DNA of 64,000 nucleotides from Aspidapion aeneum. Its lineage: Eukaryota > Arthropoda > Insecta > Coleoptera > Brentidae. This document shows, piece after piece, positions 33,603-46,031 of this stretch (position 1 is its first letter; each line of letters begins with the position of its first letter). A program made the translations under genes and the position numbers. The stretch is from assembly GCA_963576565.1 (NCBI GenBank), contig CAUYVT010000095.1, forward strand, positions 35,345-99,344, given 5' to 3'. The notes beneath the pieces were generated by a model. It was not told the origin of the DNA. It did not search any database and worked only from the letters and a program-made list of their open reading frames with translations.

Positions 33603-34449
33603 AGTGTTTTGTAGGTCGAAAAAAACAATGCTGGTTTAGATATCTCAAGGGCTCTGGCTTTATTTGTTTTGAATTGTTTTGGATTTTCATTCTTTCATTT
33701 ACAGGAGTTGATGATCTGCTTATGTCTTTAGCCTCAAAAGAATCTCTACAATATAGCTTGCATAATGTTGGTCTTTCTATTGTCATATTTTGAAATATGG
33801 TGATCTTGGAGTTTGGAGAGATGGGTTGTCGAAGCTTTTTTAGTCGTTCCAAAATCTTCACATTTTCTCTAACATAGCTGAGCTCTTTGTTGAGGGATGT
33901 TCCAATATTTATCTGTTTTTGTTTGATTTTTTGAAAAATATACTCTTCACTTAGATGCAGGAAAAGTTGTCTTCGACTGTTTACATCCCAGCATATGTCA
34001 TATGACATTATATTTTGTGGAAAGACAATTCCAGCAGCATCAATGAAACTTGCTTTAGTGGCTTCCAATGCTCTTTTTAGTATAGCATTTTGTTTTGAAA
34101 TAAAACGATTTAGAACTGGCCTATTTTTGCTTAAAGGACAGCTTACTATTATTAGATGTGTATGTAAAGTATTGTTTACTATTTGATGGAGCAGGTCGAG
34201 ATCAATATTTTGATTTTTTAAAGCATTTTGTGGGCCACAGAATAATATCATTTTATCATTTGATTCAAGTTTATCTGCCTGGAGCAAAGCATTCTGCATC
34301 ACCTCATTAAATGAACAGGTTTTCAGATATTGGTTGTTTATATCAAAATTTCCATGTGTGAATTTCTTACTCCAATTGATACTTCCCTTCAGAAAACTAT
34401 TTGAAATCAATAGTCGGTGGGATTTTTTCTTGTAAGTAGAAATTTGCAC
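33559..34449 (-). pseudogene. LINE ORF1, esterase-like part, copy B
   Basis: As in copy A, with scattered substitutions. The ORF1 stop TGA of copy A is TGG here, which adds ten residues and lengthens the overlap with the endonuclease frame. Confidence 0.6.
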
Positions 34450-34827
34450 GTTGTTCTGTGCTTACAGTTTTATGGGATGTGCTTTCTCAAGATCAGTCTG
34501 GGTCTCGGTTTAGGTTGATCTTGCAACTTGTATTTTTAGAAGGGTATTTATCAGAAGTATTTCCTCCACCATGTCATCATCTAGCTCTGTTTGGCACATG
34601 TTTGCTGGTGATATGATTGGGTTGATGAAGTTTGTGATGATACTGTTTTTTTGGGAATAAGGATCTGTTTGCATCATAATGCTTTTGTATTTTATGTTAG
34701 TTGTTTGGCACGATTTTTCTACATAGTTAATTTTTTGATTGCATAGTGTAGAAAGCTCTTTCTTTGTCCTATTTAAATCTCGCTATAGTAAGAGAACTTG
34801 ATTTTTGTAGTTTTCTAGTTTACAATT

Positions 34828-35154
34828 TCAGTTCTGTTCCATATCAATAGCTTCAGATCTAAAATTTTCCCACTTTTGTTCTTGTTTTCTTATAAATTCA
34901 TCTTTTTGTTTGACCTCTGTTTCAAGTTCATTACAAAGGTCTTTCAGATCTTCCAAGTGTTCTACTCCTGCTATTCTTTCTTCGCCTTCCAGTTTGTAAT
35001 TTAATGAGCAGTAGATTTTATGTCTATCTACATGGGTCCAGTTTCTCTGTCTATCCCAGCAGGATTTATGGACAATCACAAAACAATTTATGCAACAGTA
35101 AATTTTTATTTCTTGTTGATTGTGGCATTTATAGTTTCCCATTACCATGGTCAC
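34828..35154 (-). pseudogene. LINE ORF1, PHD-type zinc finger and coiled coil, copy B
   Basis: Nearly identical to copy A. One Cys of the last pair is changed (YCSLNY instead of YCSLNC), which would weaken zinc binding. Confidence 0.65.
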
Positions 35155-37686
35155 TTTACTTTGTATCCTAAATTAGGTTAGATAATATTCTTTGGATCAG
35201 CTGATCGGCAGAAAGAAAACATAAAACAGCTGATTGTTTGTTATTTTCTCTTCCTATCTTGAAAGCGTAGTTTGTTTTTGTTTTCAACAGCTGATATGGG
35301 TCGACGTTGCCTTGTTTGCGCGTGTATTCATTTAGAATGTGAGGTTATGTTTAAAAAAAAACAATTTTAAATTCTTCCTATTTTTCGTTAAAAGCCACTA
35401 TTTTCACTAAACTTTTTTCTATTTTTGTAGTCCGTCGGTGATGTTTAATGATTTCCCGAGTACTTCGCAATTTTTCTTACTGTTTTTTGGCTTTTTTTTA
35501 CGATTTTCTGTCGAAAAATGTTGACGTGCTTGCCGATCAGTGTTGCCGCATTTTTTTGAATATTTAAAAAAGCCACAATACAATATTTTATATTTAAAAA
35601 AGCCACAATACAATACTTTATGGATTCAAAAAAATTCAATTTAATCAAAAAATAATTTGCTTAAGAAAGCCACAATAAACCAATTAGTTCAGTTTAGTTT
35701 GGTTTGGTTCGATTTGATTCGGTTCGGTTCAGTTCGGTTCATATATACTTTAAAAAGCTACAATAAACCCATTAGTGATTGTAATGGAGAGGCTTAATCA
35801 AAAATTACGAACACTTATTTTTTAAAATATCAAAATGATACTTATATCTAATACACTTAAAAAAGTCACAATAGACCCATTGGTGGTTGTACTGGAAAAG
35901 TTATAAGATCCATTCACATATAAATCATCATTATTATCAATAAGCTTAAAAGTTATTAAGCACAAACTTCCCTAAACATGAAATAACCTCAACGGTTAAA
36001 AAAATTTCAATCCAATTCAACTGCGGAAACATTTATTTTTGAGACAATCAAACATAATAGATATTATATATAGCTAATACACTAAAAAAAAGTCAAATTT
36101 GAGACAAAAGTCAATTGAGAGGTTTCTGTGAATATGAAATGGTCTTAACGGTTTCAAAAAAATTCAATCTAGTCAAACTACTAACACTTATTTTAATACT
36201 AAATACAAACTTCCTTGAACATAAAATAATATTAATGGTTTAAAAAATATCAACTTCATCCAGTATCGGAAAAAAATTCAAAGATTTCTTCAAGTATGAA
36301 ATGGTCCAACGCTTTAAAAAAAATCAAGTTAATCAAACTATAGACACTTATTTTTAAAATTTGTTCCTTTTCAATCTATGAATCCAACTTTATAACATAA
36401 AACTGGCTTATAACATAACATAACTTTTATGTGTAAATAATAAGCTTAAAAACTGTAAAATCCCTTATAATTTCCTTGCTTTTATTGATAGGACGCCATA
36501 ATACGTTATGGCGTATTACATGTTAAAAAAGTATCATAGAATAAACGTCGAAAAATGGCAAAAATTGATTAATTCAACAAATAAATCACTCATTATTCAA
36601 TCAATCAACGTTAAAGCTAAAAATTGAATCACTTATCAATACCTAAAAGTTATTTTTAACGCTAAAATTCTTTAAAAAACTTTTTGTCTCTTACCTAAGC
36701 GTTCTTTTCGCCTTGATAGCGCTTTATTGTGTAAAATGAGATTAAATGGCGTCATCCTCCCCAAAAATGTCAAAATTGACATTCCAGCGGAAACGGAAAT
36801 AAAGACTGATGCATCATGGGAAATTAAGAACAATTTTTTATTTATTTAAGTATAATTTCTAATATATTGATTTAATTAAAAAATAATACATAGCAAAGTT
36901 GTTTAGAATTAATAGGCCTTTCTTTTGTATATTATAAAAATATGTAATTTTTTTATAGAAAAAAGTTATTTATATTTAAATTCAAAACTTTATATAAATA
37001 TGATGTTTTTTTTGTCATTTTAGTTAATAACTTTTTTATAAATTACTTTAATAAAATGAACTAATGAGCATAATTGTTGAGAAATAAACACTCTTTTATA
37101 AAAATTATTAAAATTTATCATATCTTATCATGTAACAAAAATGTATGTTTTTAATTATCAAAAATATAATTCATAAAAATTGAAAAATGTTGTATTTTTT
37201 TTACATTTCATCAAATAACTTTTTTTAGGTTCATTTTAGAAAAATAATGAAAATTATGAAATTGTTAAGAAATAAATGCTGATTTTTTTCTATATTTCAT
37301 TTATGATGATATCTTATCGCTTGTCATAATTATAATTAATTAAACATGACCAAAGAAAAAATAATGCATTATCGAAAATTAATGGCAAATTTTTAGTTAT
37401 TTATGTATAGTTTTAAAAATATTATTTGAATTAAAAAAAAAATCAAAACAAAGTTATTTAGAATTAATTGACTTTTCTTTTTTAAGTTATAAAAATATTT
37501 TATTTTATTACTAAAAAAAGTTATTAATGTTTAAAATTAAAACTTTGTATAAATAACATATTTTTTTCCATATTTTAATCAATAACTTTTTTACCAATTA
37601 TTTTAGAAAAATGATTTAATCAACAAAATTGTTTAAAAATAAACTCTGTTTTATAAAAATCAATAACATTTCTCTTAACTTGTCAT

Positions 37687-38229
37687 GTTATTAAAATATT
37701 TTTATTCAAGTATAAAAAATATAAATAAGAAAAATTGTTTTTTTTTTTCACATTTTCACAAATAACTTTTTTTTAGTTTATTTAAAAAAAATAATATAAA
37801 TTAGAAAATTGTTGCTAAATAAATGACAAATTTTTTGCGCACATTGATATTCGTTATTTATTGTTACTTGTCAAAGTGTGAATTTAAGTCAAAACATGGC
37901 TTGTGTGGTATCAAACGAAAGGTAATTGAGTCTGGAGTTGAATAAAATATATTTCAGTTTTTGATTATATTAGCTCACACTATAACTATAGTACCTAGTG
38001 TGAGCTTAGGTGCCCATAGATTGATAGAGTATTTTTATACGAAGCACTATCTTATAAAACATTACCATATGTGTTTTTTTTTTACGCTTATAACATTGTA
38101 ATAATTTTTTAACCCTAATATTTCATACTTTATACCAATATTATTCGTTAATTATGAAAATATCATTAAAACCAACAGTTTTTATAATAAAAACAATAAT
38201 GTCAAACATCATTGCATACCAACTTTTCA
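37687..38229. other. AT-rich sequence with an isolated satellite monomer
   Basis: No gene. From ~38030 (TTTTTATACGAAGCACTATC) it resembles one monomer of the ~145-bp satellite found at 41.1-43.4 kb. Confidence 0.55.
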
Positions 38230-38580
38230 ATTACGAACCTCCTTTCTTAATAATTGGCCCTTCGGGCTTCCTTTATTTATTGTCGACCCTTTAGGCCTCC
38301 TTTAATTATTGTCGGCCTTTCGAGATTCTTATATTTATTATTAGTCCTACGGACTTTTTTATTTACTGTAGGCCCTTCGGGCTTCCTTTAATTATTCCAC
38401 GCCCTGCGAGCCTTCTTTATTTATTATCGGCCCTTCGGGCCTCTTTTATATATTTTCGGCCCTTCGGACCTCTTACATTCACTATTGATCCTACGGACCT
38501 CTTTTATTTATTGTAGGCCCTTTGGACCTCCTTTTATTATTCCCGGCCCTATGGGCCTTTTTATGTTTATTATCGGCCTT
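38230..38580. repeat. 29-bp GC-hairpin minisatellite, array 1
   Basis: About eleven units of GGCCCTTCGGGCC plus an AT-rich spacer of the TCCTTTATTTATTA type. Stem changes are sometimes paired, e.g. AGTCC-TAC-GGACT near 38343. Confidence 0.8.
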
Positions 38581-38985
38581 GTTTTTTTTAAAAATAAAAA
38601 AAAAATAAAAAAATTTGAAATTTTTAATTTTTTTAAAAATTATATCTGAAAAAATTAGGACAAAAAAAATGTTGTCTGTCTCAATCAAAAAAATACTGGA
38701 AAAAAATTTTTAATTTTTTTAAAAAATTAAGAAAAAAAAAATTTGTAAAAAAAAAAAATAAAAAAAAAATTTTACGACTTCCAAAAAATTCTACCAAAAA
38801 AATACTGGAAAAAAATTATAATTAAAAAAAAAATAAAAATTTGAAAAAAAAAAAAAATTTAAAAAAAAATTTAAAAAAATTTGAAAAAAAAAATATATAT
38901 TTTTTTTTAAATTAAAAAAAAATATTTTTTTTAAAAATAATTTATAATTTTTTTTTTACTTTACAGATTCAAAAAAATCCAATCT
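38581..38985. repeat. A/T low-complexity tract
   Basis: Homopolymer-like A and T runs comparable to those at 25.7 and 32.1 kb. No gene. Confidence 0.75.
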
Positions 38986-40425
38986 AATCAAAAACTAATT
39001 TGCTTAAAAAAAAAACAATAAACCTATTAGTTTGGTTTGGTTTGGTTTGGTTTGGTTTGGTTTGGTTTGGTTTGGTTTGGTTTGGTTTGGTTTGGTTTGG
39101 TTTGGTTTGGTTTGGTTTGGTTTGGTTTGGTTTGGTTTGGTTTGGTTTGGTTTGGTTTGGTTTGGTTTGGTTTGGTTTGGTTTGGTTTGGTTTGGTTTGG
39201 TTTGGTTTGGTTTGGTTTAATTTGGTTTGGTTCGGTTTGGTTCAGTTCGGTTCGGTTCGGTTCGGTTCGGTTCAGTTCGGTTCGGTTCGGTTTGGTTTGG
39301 TTCGGTTCGATTTGATTCGAACAATTCAGTTCGGTTTGGTTCAGTTCAGTTTGGTTCAGTTTGGTTTGGTTCAATTCAGTTCGATTCATATATACTTTAA
39401 AAAGCCACAATAGACCCATTAGTGGTCGCAATGGAGAGGCTTAATCAACAACTACGGATTATTTTTAAAAATATCAAAAGGATACTTATATCTAATACAC
39501 TTAAAAAAGCCACAATAGACCATTGGTGGTCATACTGGAAAAGTTGTAAGATCCATTCACATATAAATCATCATTATTATCAATAAGCTGAAAAGTTATT
39601 AAGTACAAACTTCCCTAAACATGAAATGACCTCAACGGTTAAAAAAATTTCGATCCAATTCAACTGCGGAAACATTTATTTTTGAGACAATCAAACATAA
39701 TAAATATTATATATAGCTAATACACTAAAAAAAAGTCAAATTTGAGGCAAAAATCAATTGAGAGGTTTCTGTGAATATGAAATAGTCTTAACGGTTTTAA
39801 AAAAAATTAAATCTAGTTAAACTAATAACACTTATTTTAATATTAAATACAAACCTCTCTAAACATAAAATAATATTAATGGTTTAAAAAATATCAACTT
39901 AATCCAATATCGAAAAAAAATTCAAAAATTTCTTCAAGTATGAAATGGTCCAACAGTCTAAAAATAATCAATTTAATCAAACTATAGAAACTTATTTTTA
40001 AAATTTGTTTCTTTTCAACCTATAAATCTAATTTTATAACATAAGATATAAAAAAAACTGGCTTATAACGTAACATAACTTTTATGTGCAAATAATAAGC
40101 TTAAAAACTGTAAAATCCCTTATAATTTCCTTGTTTTTATTGATATGACACCATAATACGTTATGGCGTATTACATGTTAAAAAAGTATTACAGAATAAA
40201 CGTCGAAAAATAACAAAAATTAATTAATTCAACAGATAAATCACTCATTATTCAATCAATCAACCTTAAAGCTAAAAATTAAATCACTTATCAATACCTA
40301 AAAGCTATTTTTAACGCTAAAATTCTTTAAAAAACTTTTTATCTCTTACTTAAGCATCCTTCTCGCCTCGATGGCGCTTTACTGTATAGAATGAGATTAA
40401 ATGGCGTCATCCTCTCCAAAAATGG
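38940..40425. repeat. Partial copy C of the 6.2-kb unit, lacking the LINE
   Basis: Starts with the TTTACAGATTCAAAAAAATC flank, one GGTTT array, then the tail sequence up to AATGGCGTCATCCTC. The LINE and the second flank are missing. It switches at ~40425 into the 29-bp hairpin array. Confidence 0.8.
39029..39385. repeat. GGTTT pentamer array, ~37 perfect copies, then mixed GGTTC/AGTTC
   Basis: TTTGG is repeated without a mismatch for about 190 bp (39029-39217). A degenerate GGTTC, GGTTT and AGTTC region follows. Long open frames on both strands here (VWFGL or QTKPN repeats) are by-products of a 5-bp repeat. Confidence 0.95.
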
Positions 40426-41045
40426 CCTCTTATATTTACTATCGGTTCTACGAATGTCCTTTATTAATTATCGGCCCTTCGGGCCTTCTTTGGTTATTGT
40501 CGGCCCTTCGGGCCTCCTTTGTTAATTATCGGCCCTTCGGGCCTCTTTTATATATTGTCAGCCTTTCGGACCTCCTTTATTTATTTTCGGCCCTTTGGAC
40601 CTCCTTTAATTATTCCTGGTCCTATGGGCCTCCTTTATTTATTATCGGCCCTTCGGGCCTCCTTTATTTGTTGTCGGTCCTTCAAGCCTCTTTTTTTCTA
40701 TTATCAGCCCTTCGAACCTCCTTCATTTATTGTCGGCCCTTCGAGTCCCCTATATATATTGTCGTCCCTCCGGGCCTCTTATATTTACTATCGGTCCTAT
40801 GGATCTCCTGTATTAATTATCGACACTTCGGGCCTCCTTTAATTATTCCCGACCCTGCGGGCCTTCTTTATTTATTTTCGGCCCTCCGGGCCTCGTTTAT
40901 CTATTTTCGGCCCTTCGGGCCTCTTATATTTACTGTTTGTCTTACGGATCTCCTTTATTAATTTCGACCTTTCGAGCCTCCTTTATTTCATGTCGGACCC
41001 CCTTTATTTATTTTCGGGCCATCAGGCCTCTTATATTTACTATCG
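40426..41045. repeat. 29-bp GC-hairpin minisatellite, array 2
   Basis: About twenty-one units with a regular 29-bp period (CGGCCC at 40472, 40501, 40530, 40588). Core GGCCC-TTC-GGGCC, variants GGTCC-TAT-GGGCC, GACCC-TGC-GGGCC and GGCCC-TCC-GGGCC. A 186-residue open frame across it is an artefact. Confidence 0.88.
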
Positions 41046-41099
41046 ATCCTACCGTAAACATTTTTCATACGAAACACAATAATTTAAATAAACACGATA

Positions 41100-43375
41100 T
41101 ATATATTTTTTTAATTTTAAAATATATTTTTGATTTTTTTACTCTTATATCCCCTATTATATAAAATTTTGGAATAACACGTTTGAAGATATTTTATAAA
41201 CATTTTCCGTACAAAACACAATGCAATGTGACGTAACCATATGGTTTTTTTTTGTTTAAAATATTGATTTTATTTTTTTAACCCCAATATCCCCGATTAT
41301 GTTGTTATTTTACAGCTTCGTTTTAGAGATATTTTAACAACAATCATTTTTTATATTAAACATACGAGTGTAAGGTTTATGGCATTTTATAGCATATTTA
41401 TTATTTCATGTAAATTTTTACTCTGATCTCCCCTACTATATAAATATTTTTTTATTTTAAAAATATTTCAAAAACAAAGTTTTTTTTTATATTAAGCCCC
41501 CTGATGTGAGGCATAAAACAATGTGATTTTTTTACGTTTAAACTATTAAAAAAAATATTACTCTGAGCTCCCCTAAAATATAAATTTTTCATCAAATAAG
41601 TCAAAGATTAACATTTTTTGCACGAGGCACTATGGTGTAAGAACATAGCACATATATTTTTTTCGCTTGAATTTTTTGAATAACTTTTTAACCCTAATGT
41701 CCCCTACTATATAAAATTTTAATATGCCACCTTTAAAGACATCCTTAAAAGAATTTTTTTCCATGCGAAGCACTATGTCGTAACACATCACCATATCTGA
41801 TGTTTTTGAGCATATAACGATTAAATAATTTTTTCACACCGATATCCCCTACTATATACCAATCCTATTAATTAAGTATAAGGGGGTTATCAAGTTAAAC
41901 ACTTTTTATTACAAATACAATAGTGTAAGATATCGCCGTCTGCCAATTTCTTAGTTTGTAAATTTAAAATATTTTTTTTTACCCTGCTATTCCCTATTAT
42001 GTTCGAATTTTTTTAAAGATATTGGAATAACAAACGTTTTTTATATAAAGGATCATAGTTTAAATCATCACCATATAATTTTTTTTTGACGTTTATAAAA
42101 TTTTAATAAATATTTTTTTTGCCCCTATATCCCCTAGTAGATTTGATTTTTATGTGCTGATTATTAGGACATTTTTTTAAGGAAACGTTTTTCATATGAA
42201 GAACAATGATGTAGGACATCACGTTAAGGCTTTTTTTGACACTTGAAATATATTTTTGATCTTTTTGCCCCTATATCCCCTACTACTTTTAATTTTTATA
42301 TACTGATTTTGAGGACATTTTTTAAGTAAACGTTTTTCATATGAAGAACAATAATGTAGGACATCACGTTAAGACTTTTTTTGACACTTGAAATATATTT
42401 TTGATCTTTTTACCCTTATATCCCCTATCATGTAAAATTTTAAAATCATACTTTTGAAGATATATTACTTGCAAACATTTTTTAAACGTAACACAATGGC
42501 GTAAGAAGTCACCGCATATTTTTTATTTACGTTTAAAATATTTATGTTCATTTTTTACCCTGATATCCCCGACAATGTTGTAATTTTATGACTACATTTC
42601 AGAGATATTTTTACGATAAACATTTTTTACATCTAACTTAATAACGTAAAACATGACCATATGACATTTTTACACGTTTTTATCATTTCGCGTAATTTTT
42701 TACCCCGATATCCCCTAATTTGTGGAAATTTTACATGTTCATTTTTATTAGATTTTAAAGACGAACGTATTTTGTATTTAGAGTACGTGTGACCGACTTC
42801 ATTATACGTCATTTTTTGACGATTTTAGTTTTCAATTTCCATTTTAACCCCGATATCCCCGACAATGTTGTAATTTTATTACTACATTTCAGATATATTT
42901 TAACTGTAACCTTTTTTTACATCTAACTTAATAACGTAAAACATAACCATATGACATTTTTACACGTTTTTATCATTTCGCGTAATTTTTTACCCCGATA
43001 TCCCCTAATTTGTCGAAATTTTACATGTTCATTTTTATTAGATTTTAAAGACGAACGTATTTCGTATTTAGAGCACGTTTGACCGACTTCATTGGACGTC
43101 ATTTTTTGACGATTTTAGTTTTCAATTTCCATTTTAACCCCGATATCCCCGACCCAGTATTTTTTCGATCGGTTAGTTTCGAAGACGTTTTTAAGCCAAC
43201 CATTTTTTGTCATTAACACGATCTCGTGAAACGTAGCCGTATATTTTTTTTTCACGTTTAAATAAATTTCATATTATTTTTACCCCGTCAACCCCTACAA
43301 TGTAAAGTTTGAACATGTCAATATTTTAGTTCTCATAAAAATAAACATTTTTTATTTGAAACTTTTTGTACGGGT
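41100..43375. repeat. ~145-bp AT-rich satellite, about sixteen monomers
   Basis: The marker ATATCCCCTACTAT or a variant recurs at about 41145, 41286, 41430, 41566, 41697, 41850, 41987, 42126, 42270, 42417, 42563, 42707, 42852, 42997, 43143 and 43287, i.e. spacing 131-153 bp and mostly 144-147. Each monomer also has AAACATTTTT, a GTAAGACATCACCATAT-like block and TTTTTGACGTTT. From 42.57 to 43.15 kb monomers alternate as a 290-bp higher-order pair. No gene. Confidence 0.88.
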
Positions 43376-45239
43376 ATGTTCGGGTATGTCTTTTCTTACG
43401 GTTGTTTTTTTATTTTTCTTTGCATTTTGGTCTTAAACGCGGCCCTGCGGGCCGCGGGGCCACCTGACAAAAAACTGTACAATACGAAAAAGTTCGAAGA
43501 CACGTCGACAAATAAAAGTATAGTCTTTGGTTTGCGTGATTTTCATAAATAAAGTCTGTGTAGTGAACTTTTCAAAGGAAATAGTGAACATTTTCGTTTT
43601 TTTAAGATATCTAAAAAACCGTGATAGTAGGAGTTTCGGAATAATGACAAAAAAGTAGCGCCTCGCAATAATAAACAACATACGTTTTATACTTTTTCCA
43701 TAAAACGTACATCTTTGACGTACGCAACAAAAAAGTGTCCAGATGACGCCGCAGGCGAAATTTTTCGTTTTTTTTTTCTCAACTAAAATACCTCGGCCGT
43801 GGGCTACATCAGTCGAAAAGAACAAAGTATCTATGTCTGTCTGGTCAAAAGTTAGTAAAGTCACGTGACACAACTTCAACCTAACAAAAAAATGGTATAG
43901 AACATTTTTTAGGAGCAGTCGGATCCCAAATACAACGGTTAAACTTTTACGCCTCCGGCGCAACCGTATACCGAGTTATTCGATTTTAAGTATGTTGACG
44001 GCGCCGCAGGCGAATTTTTAAAAAATTTGGGACACGAGTGTTGAGAGCCAGCAACGGTCGACAACCGAAAAGAAAAACCAAGTCTCTACCTCTAACCGTT
44101 CAAAAGATAGATATGTCACGTGACTTTTTTTTAATGCTACCGACAACTGTCATTTAACGATTCCGATGGACGGTCAGACTCTAGACACGATCAAGACACA
44201 GGGGCGCCTTCGGCGCGCGAGAAAGACCCTCATTTTTCGTTTTAAGTGTCCTGACGGCGCCGCAGGCGAAATTTTTAAATTTTCTCGACTCGACCCCACA
44301 CCAATACAGAAACTGTACCGAATCGGAAAAAAACCGACGCCGGAACGCGAAGCGCTCGCGAGCTGTCAAAGTCACGTGACTTTTTTTCAGTTTGACAGCA
44401 AAAGTGTCAAGAGGTATTTTTCAATGTATTGACCCGTCCGAACACGTTTCCGATGTCAAATCGCGTTTTTAAACAATGAGACGTTTTTTCCCGCCCCCGG
44501 GGCGATTTGGGCGGAATTTTTTTTTTCGCTCAAAATCCGAAGCGAAACCGAACAAAACAAAAAAAGAACCGAGTCTCGACCTCTAACCGTTCAAAAGATA
44601 GATATGTCACGTGACTTTTTTTTAATGCTACCGACAACTGTCATTTAACGATTCCGATGGCCGATCAGACTCTAGACACGATCAAGACACAGGGGCGCCT
44701 TCGATGCGCGCGAAAAACCCTCATTTTTCGTTTTAAGTGTCCTGACGGCGCCGCAGGCGAAATTTTTAAATTTTCTCGACTCGACCCAACATCAATCCAG
44801 AAACTCTACCGAACCGAAAAAAAACCGACGTCGTAGCGCGAAGCGTTCGCGAGCTGTCAAAGTCACGTGACTTTTTATCAGTTTGACAGCAAAAGTGTCA
44901 AGAGGTATTTTTCAATGTATTGACCCGTCCGAACACGTTTCCGATGTCAAATCGCGTTTTTAAACAATGAGACGTTTTTTCCCGCCCCCGGGGCGATTTG
45001 GGCGGAATTTTTTTTTTCGCTCAAAATCCGAAGCGAAACCGAACAAAACAAAAAAAGAACCGAGTCTCTAGGTGGAAAGATAAAAAAGTTAGGTAGGTCA
45101 CGTGACCTTGGTTTTTTTTTGACAGTTGGGTGTCAAATGTAAAAAATGAGGGGCCTGCGGCCCCAAATATAGATTGGTAACTATCGCGCCTGCGGCGCGA
45201 ATATTAAAGCTTCGGGGGCTCGGCAAAACCCAGCTCAAC
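43376..45239. repeat. GC-rich repeat region with 491-bp units and GTCACGTGAC palindromes
   Basis: Two near-identical ~491-bp units (44.10-44.59 and 44.59-45.08 kb) and flanking relatives. The palindrome GTCACGTGAC is at 44115, 44371, 44606, 44862 and 45098, with AGTCACGTGACA at 43859. Also present are GGCGCC-TTC-GGCGC, CGCC-GCA-GGCG and GGGGCC-TGC-GGCCCC hairpins. It lies at the cut 3' side of the 28S gene. No coding region is supported. Confidence 0.75.
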
Positions 45240-45288
45240 TTCGCTGTTATTGGGTGAGACAATCCGACGCTTGGCGAATTCTGCTTCG

Positions 45289-45326
<38 letters not shown>

Positions 45327-45973
45327 GACGTCGCTATGAACGCTTGGCCGCCACAAGCCAGTTATCCCTATGGTAACTTTTCTGACACCTCTTGCTGAAA
45401 ACTCTTCAAGCCAAAAGGATCGATAGGCCGTGCTTTCGCAGTCCCTATGCGTACTGAACATCGGGATCAAGCCAGCTTTTGCCCTTTTGCTCTACGCGAG
45501 GTTTCTGTCCTCGCTGAGCTGGCCTTAGGACACCTGCGTTATTCTTTGACAGATGTACCGCCCCAGTCAAACTCCCTGCCTGACAGTGTCCTCGAATCAG
45601 ATCGCACCGGAGCATAAAACGGCACCCGGAGTACCGCGCACAGACGCCAGCGACGCAAACGGCAAGCCGCTCGGCCACCGACGCAGGCTCGGCTTCCGGA
45701 TACCACTCTACGTGCTTGGTTCAAGAATACCGTGACACCCGTCGCCACGAGAGCGAACGGAGCACGCGTTCTGCCTAACCGAGTAAGTAAAGAAACGATG
45801 AAAGTAGTGGTATTTCACCGGCGATGTTTGACCATCTCCCACTTATGCTACACCTCTCATGTCTCCTTACAGTGCCAGACTAGAGTCAAGCTCAATAGGG
45901 TCTTCTTTCCCCGCTAATTTTTCCAAGCCCGTTCCCTTGGCAGTGGTTTCGCTAGATAGTGGGTAGGGACAGT

Positions 45974-46027
<54 letters not shown>
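45240..46027 (-). rRNA. 28S rRNA, segment 3' of the R2 insertion, 3' end lost
   Basis: Minus-strand 28S from the R2 target (CAAATGCCTCGTCATC) through AACGAGATTCCCACTGTCCC, the intact unoccupied R1 site region, and GATGTCGGCTCTTCCTATC. Similarity decays after CGCCAAGCGTCGGATTGT: the expected GTTCACCCACTAATAGGG is altered (GTCTCACCCAATAACAGCG). It ends at GAGCTGGGTTTT near 45230. The missing A-loop and sarcin-ricin region is found at 8173-8412. As it stands this gene copy cannot give a functional 28S unless the 37-kb interval is an assembly effect. Confidence 0.88.

Positions 46028-46031
<4 letters not shown>

Larger units (their letters stand above)
32577..37686. repeat. 6.2-kb duplicated unit, copy B
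   Basis: Near-identical second copy of 26341-31456. It contains two GGTTY tracts (32665-32785, 35685-35745), the LINE fragment and the AT-rich tail with the CGCCATAA/TTATGGCG hairpin. Confidence 0.9.

Noticed and set aside
39029..39217. Telomere of the host
   Set aside because: Pentamer GGTTT is not the insect TTAGG repeat, and the array is short and internal with rDNA on one side. Kept only as a question.
39000..39431. Open frames on both strands through the GGTTT array
   Set aside because: A 5-bp repeat without a stop is open in all its frames; no gene signal.
40401..40961. 186-residue frame
   Set aside because: It spans the 29-bp hairpin minisatellite and only translates that repeat.
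43433..43963. 176-residue minus-strand frame
   Set aside because: It lies in the GC-rich satellite region, shows no motif, and is unlike any family I recognise.
45900..46027. R1 element at the R1 target downstream of R2
   Set aside because: The 28S sequence runs uninterrupted through the R1 site.
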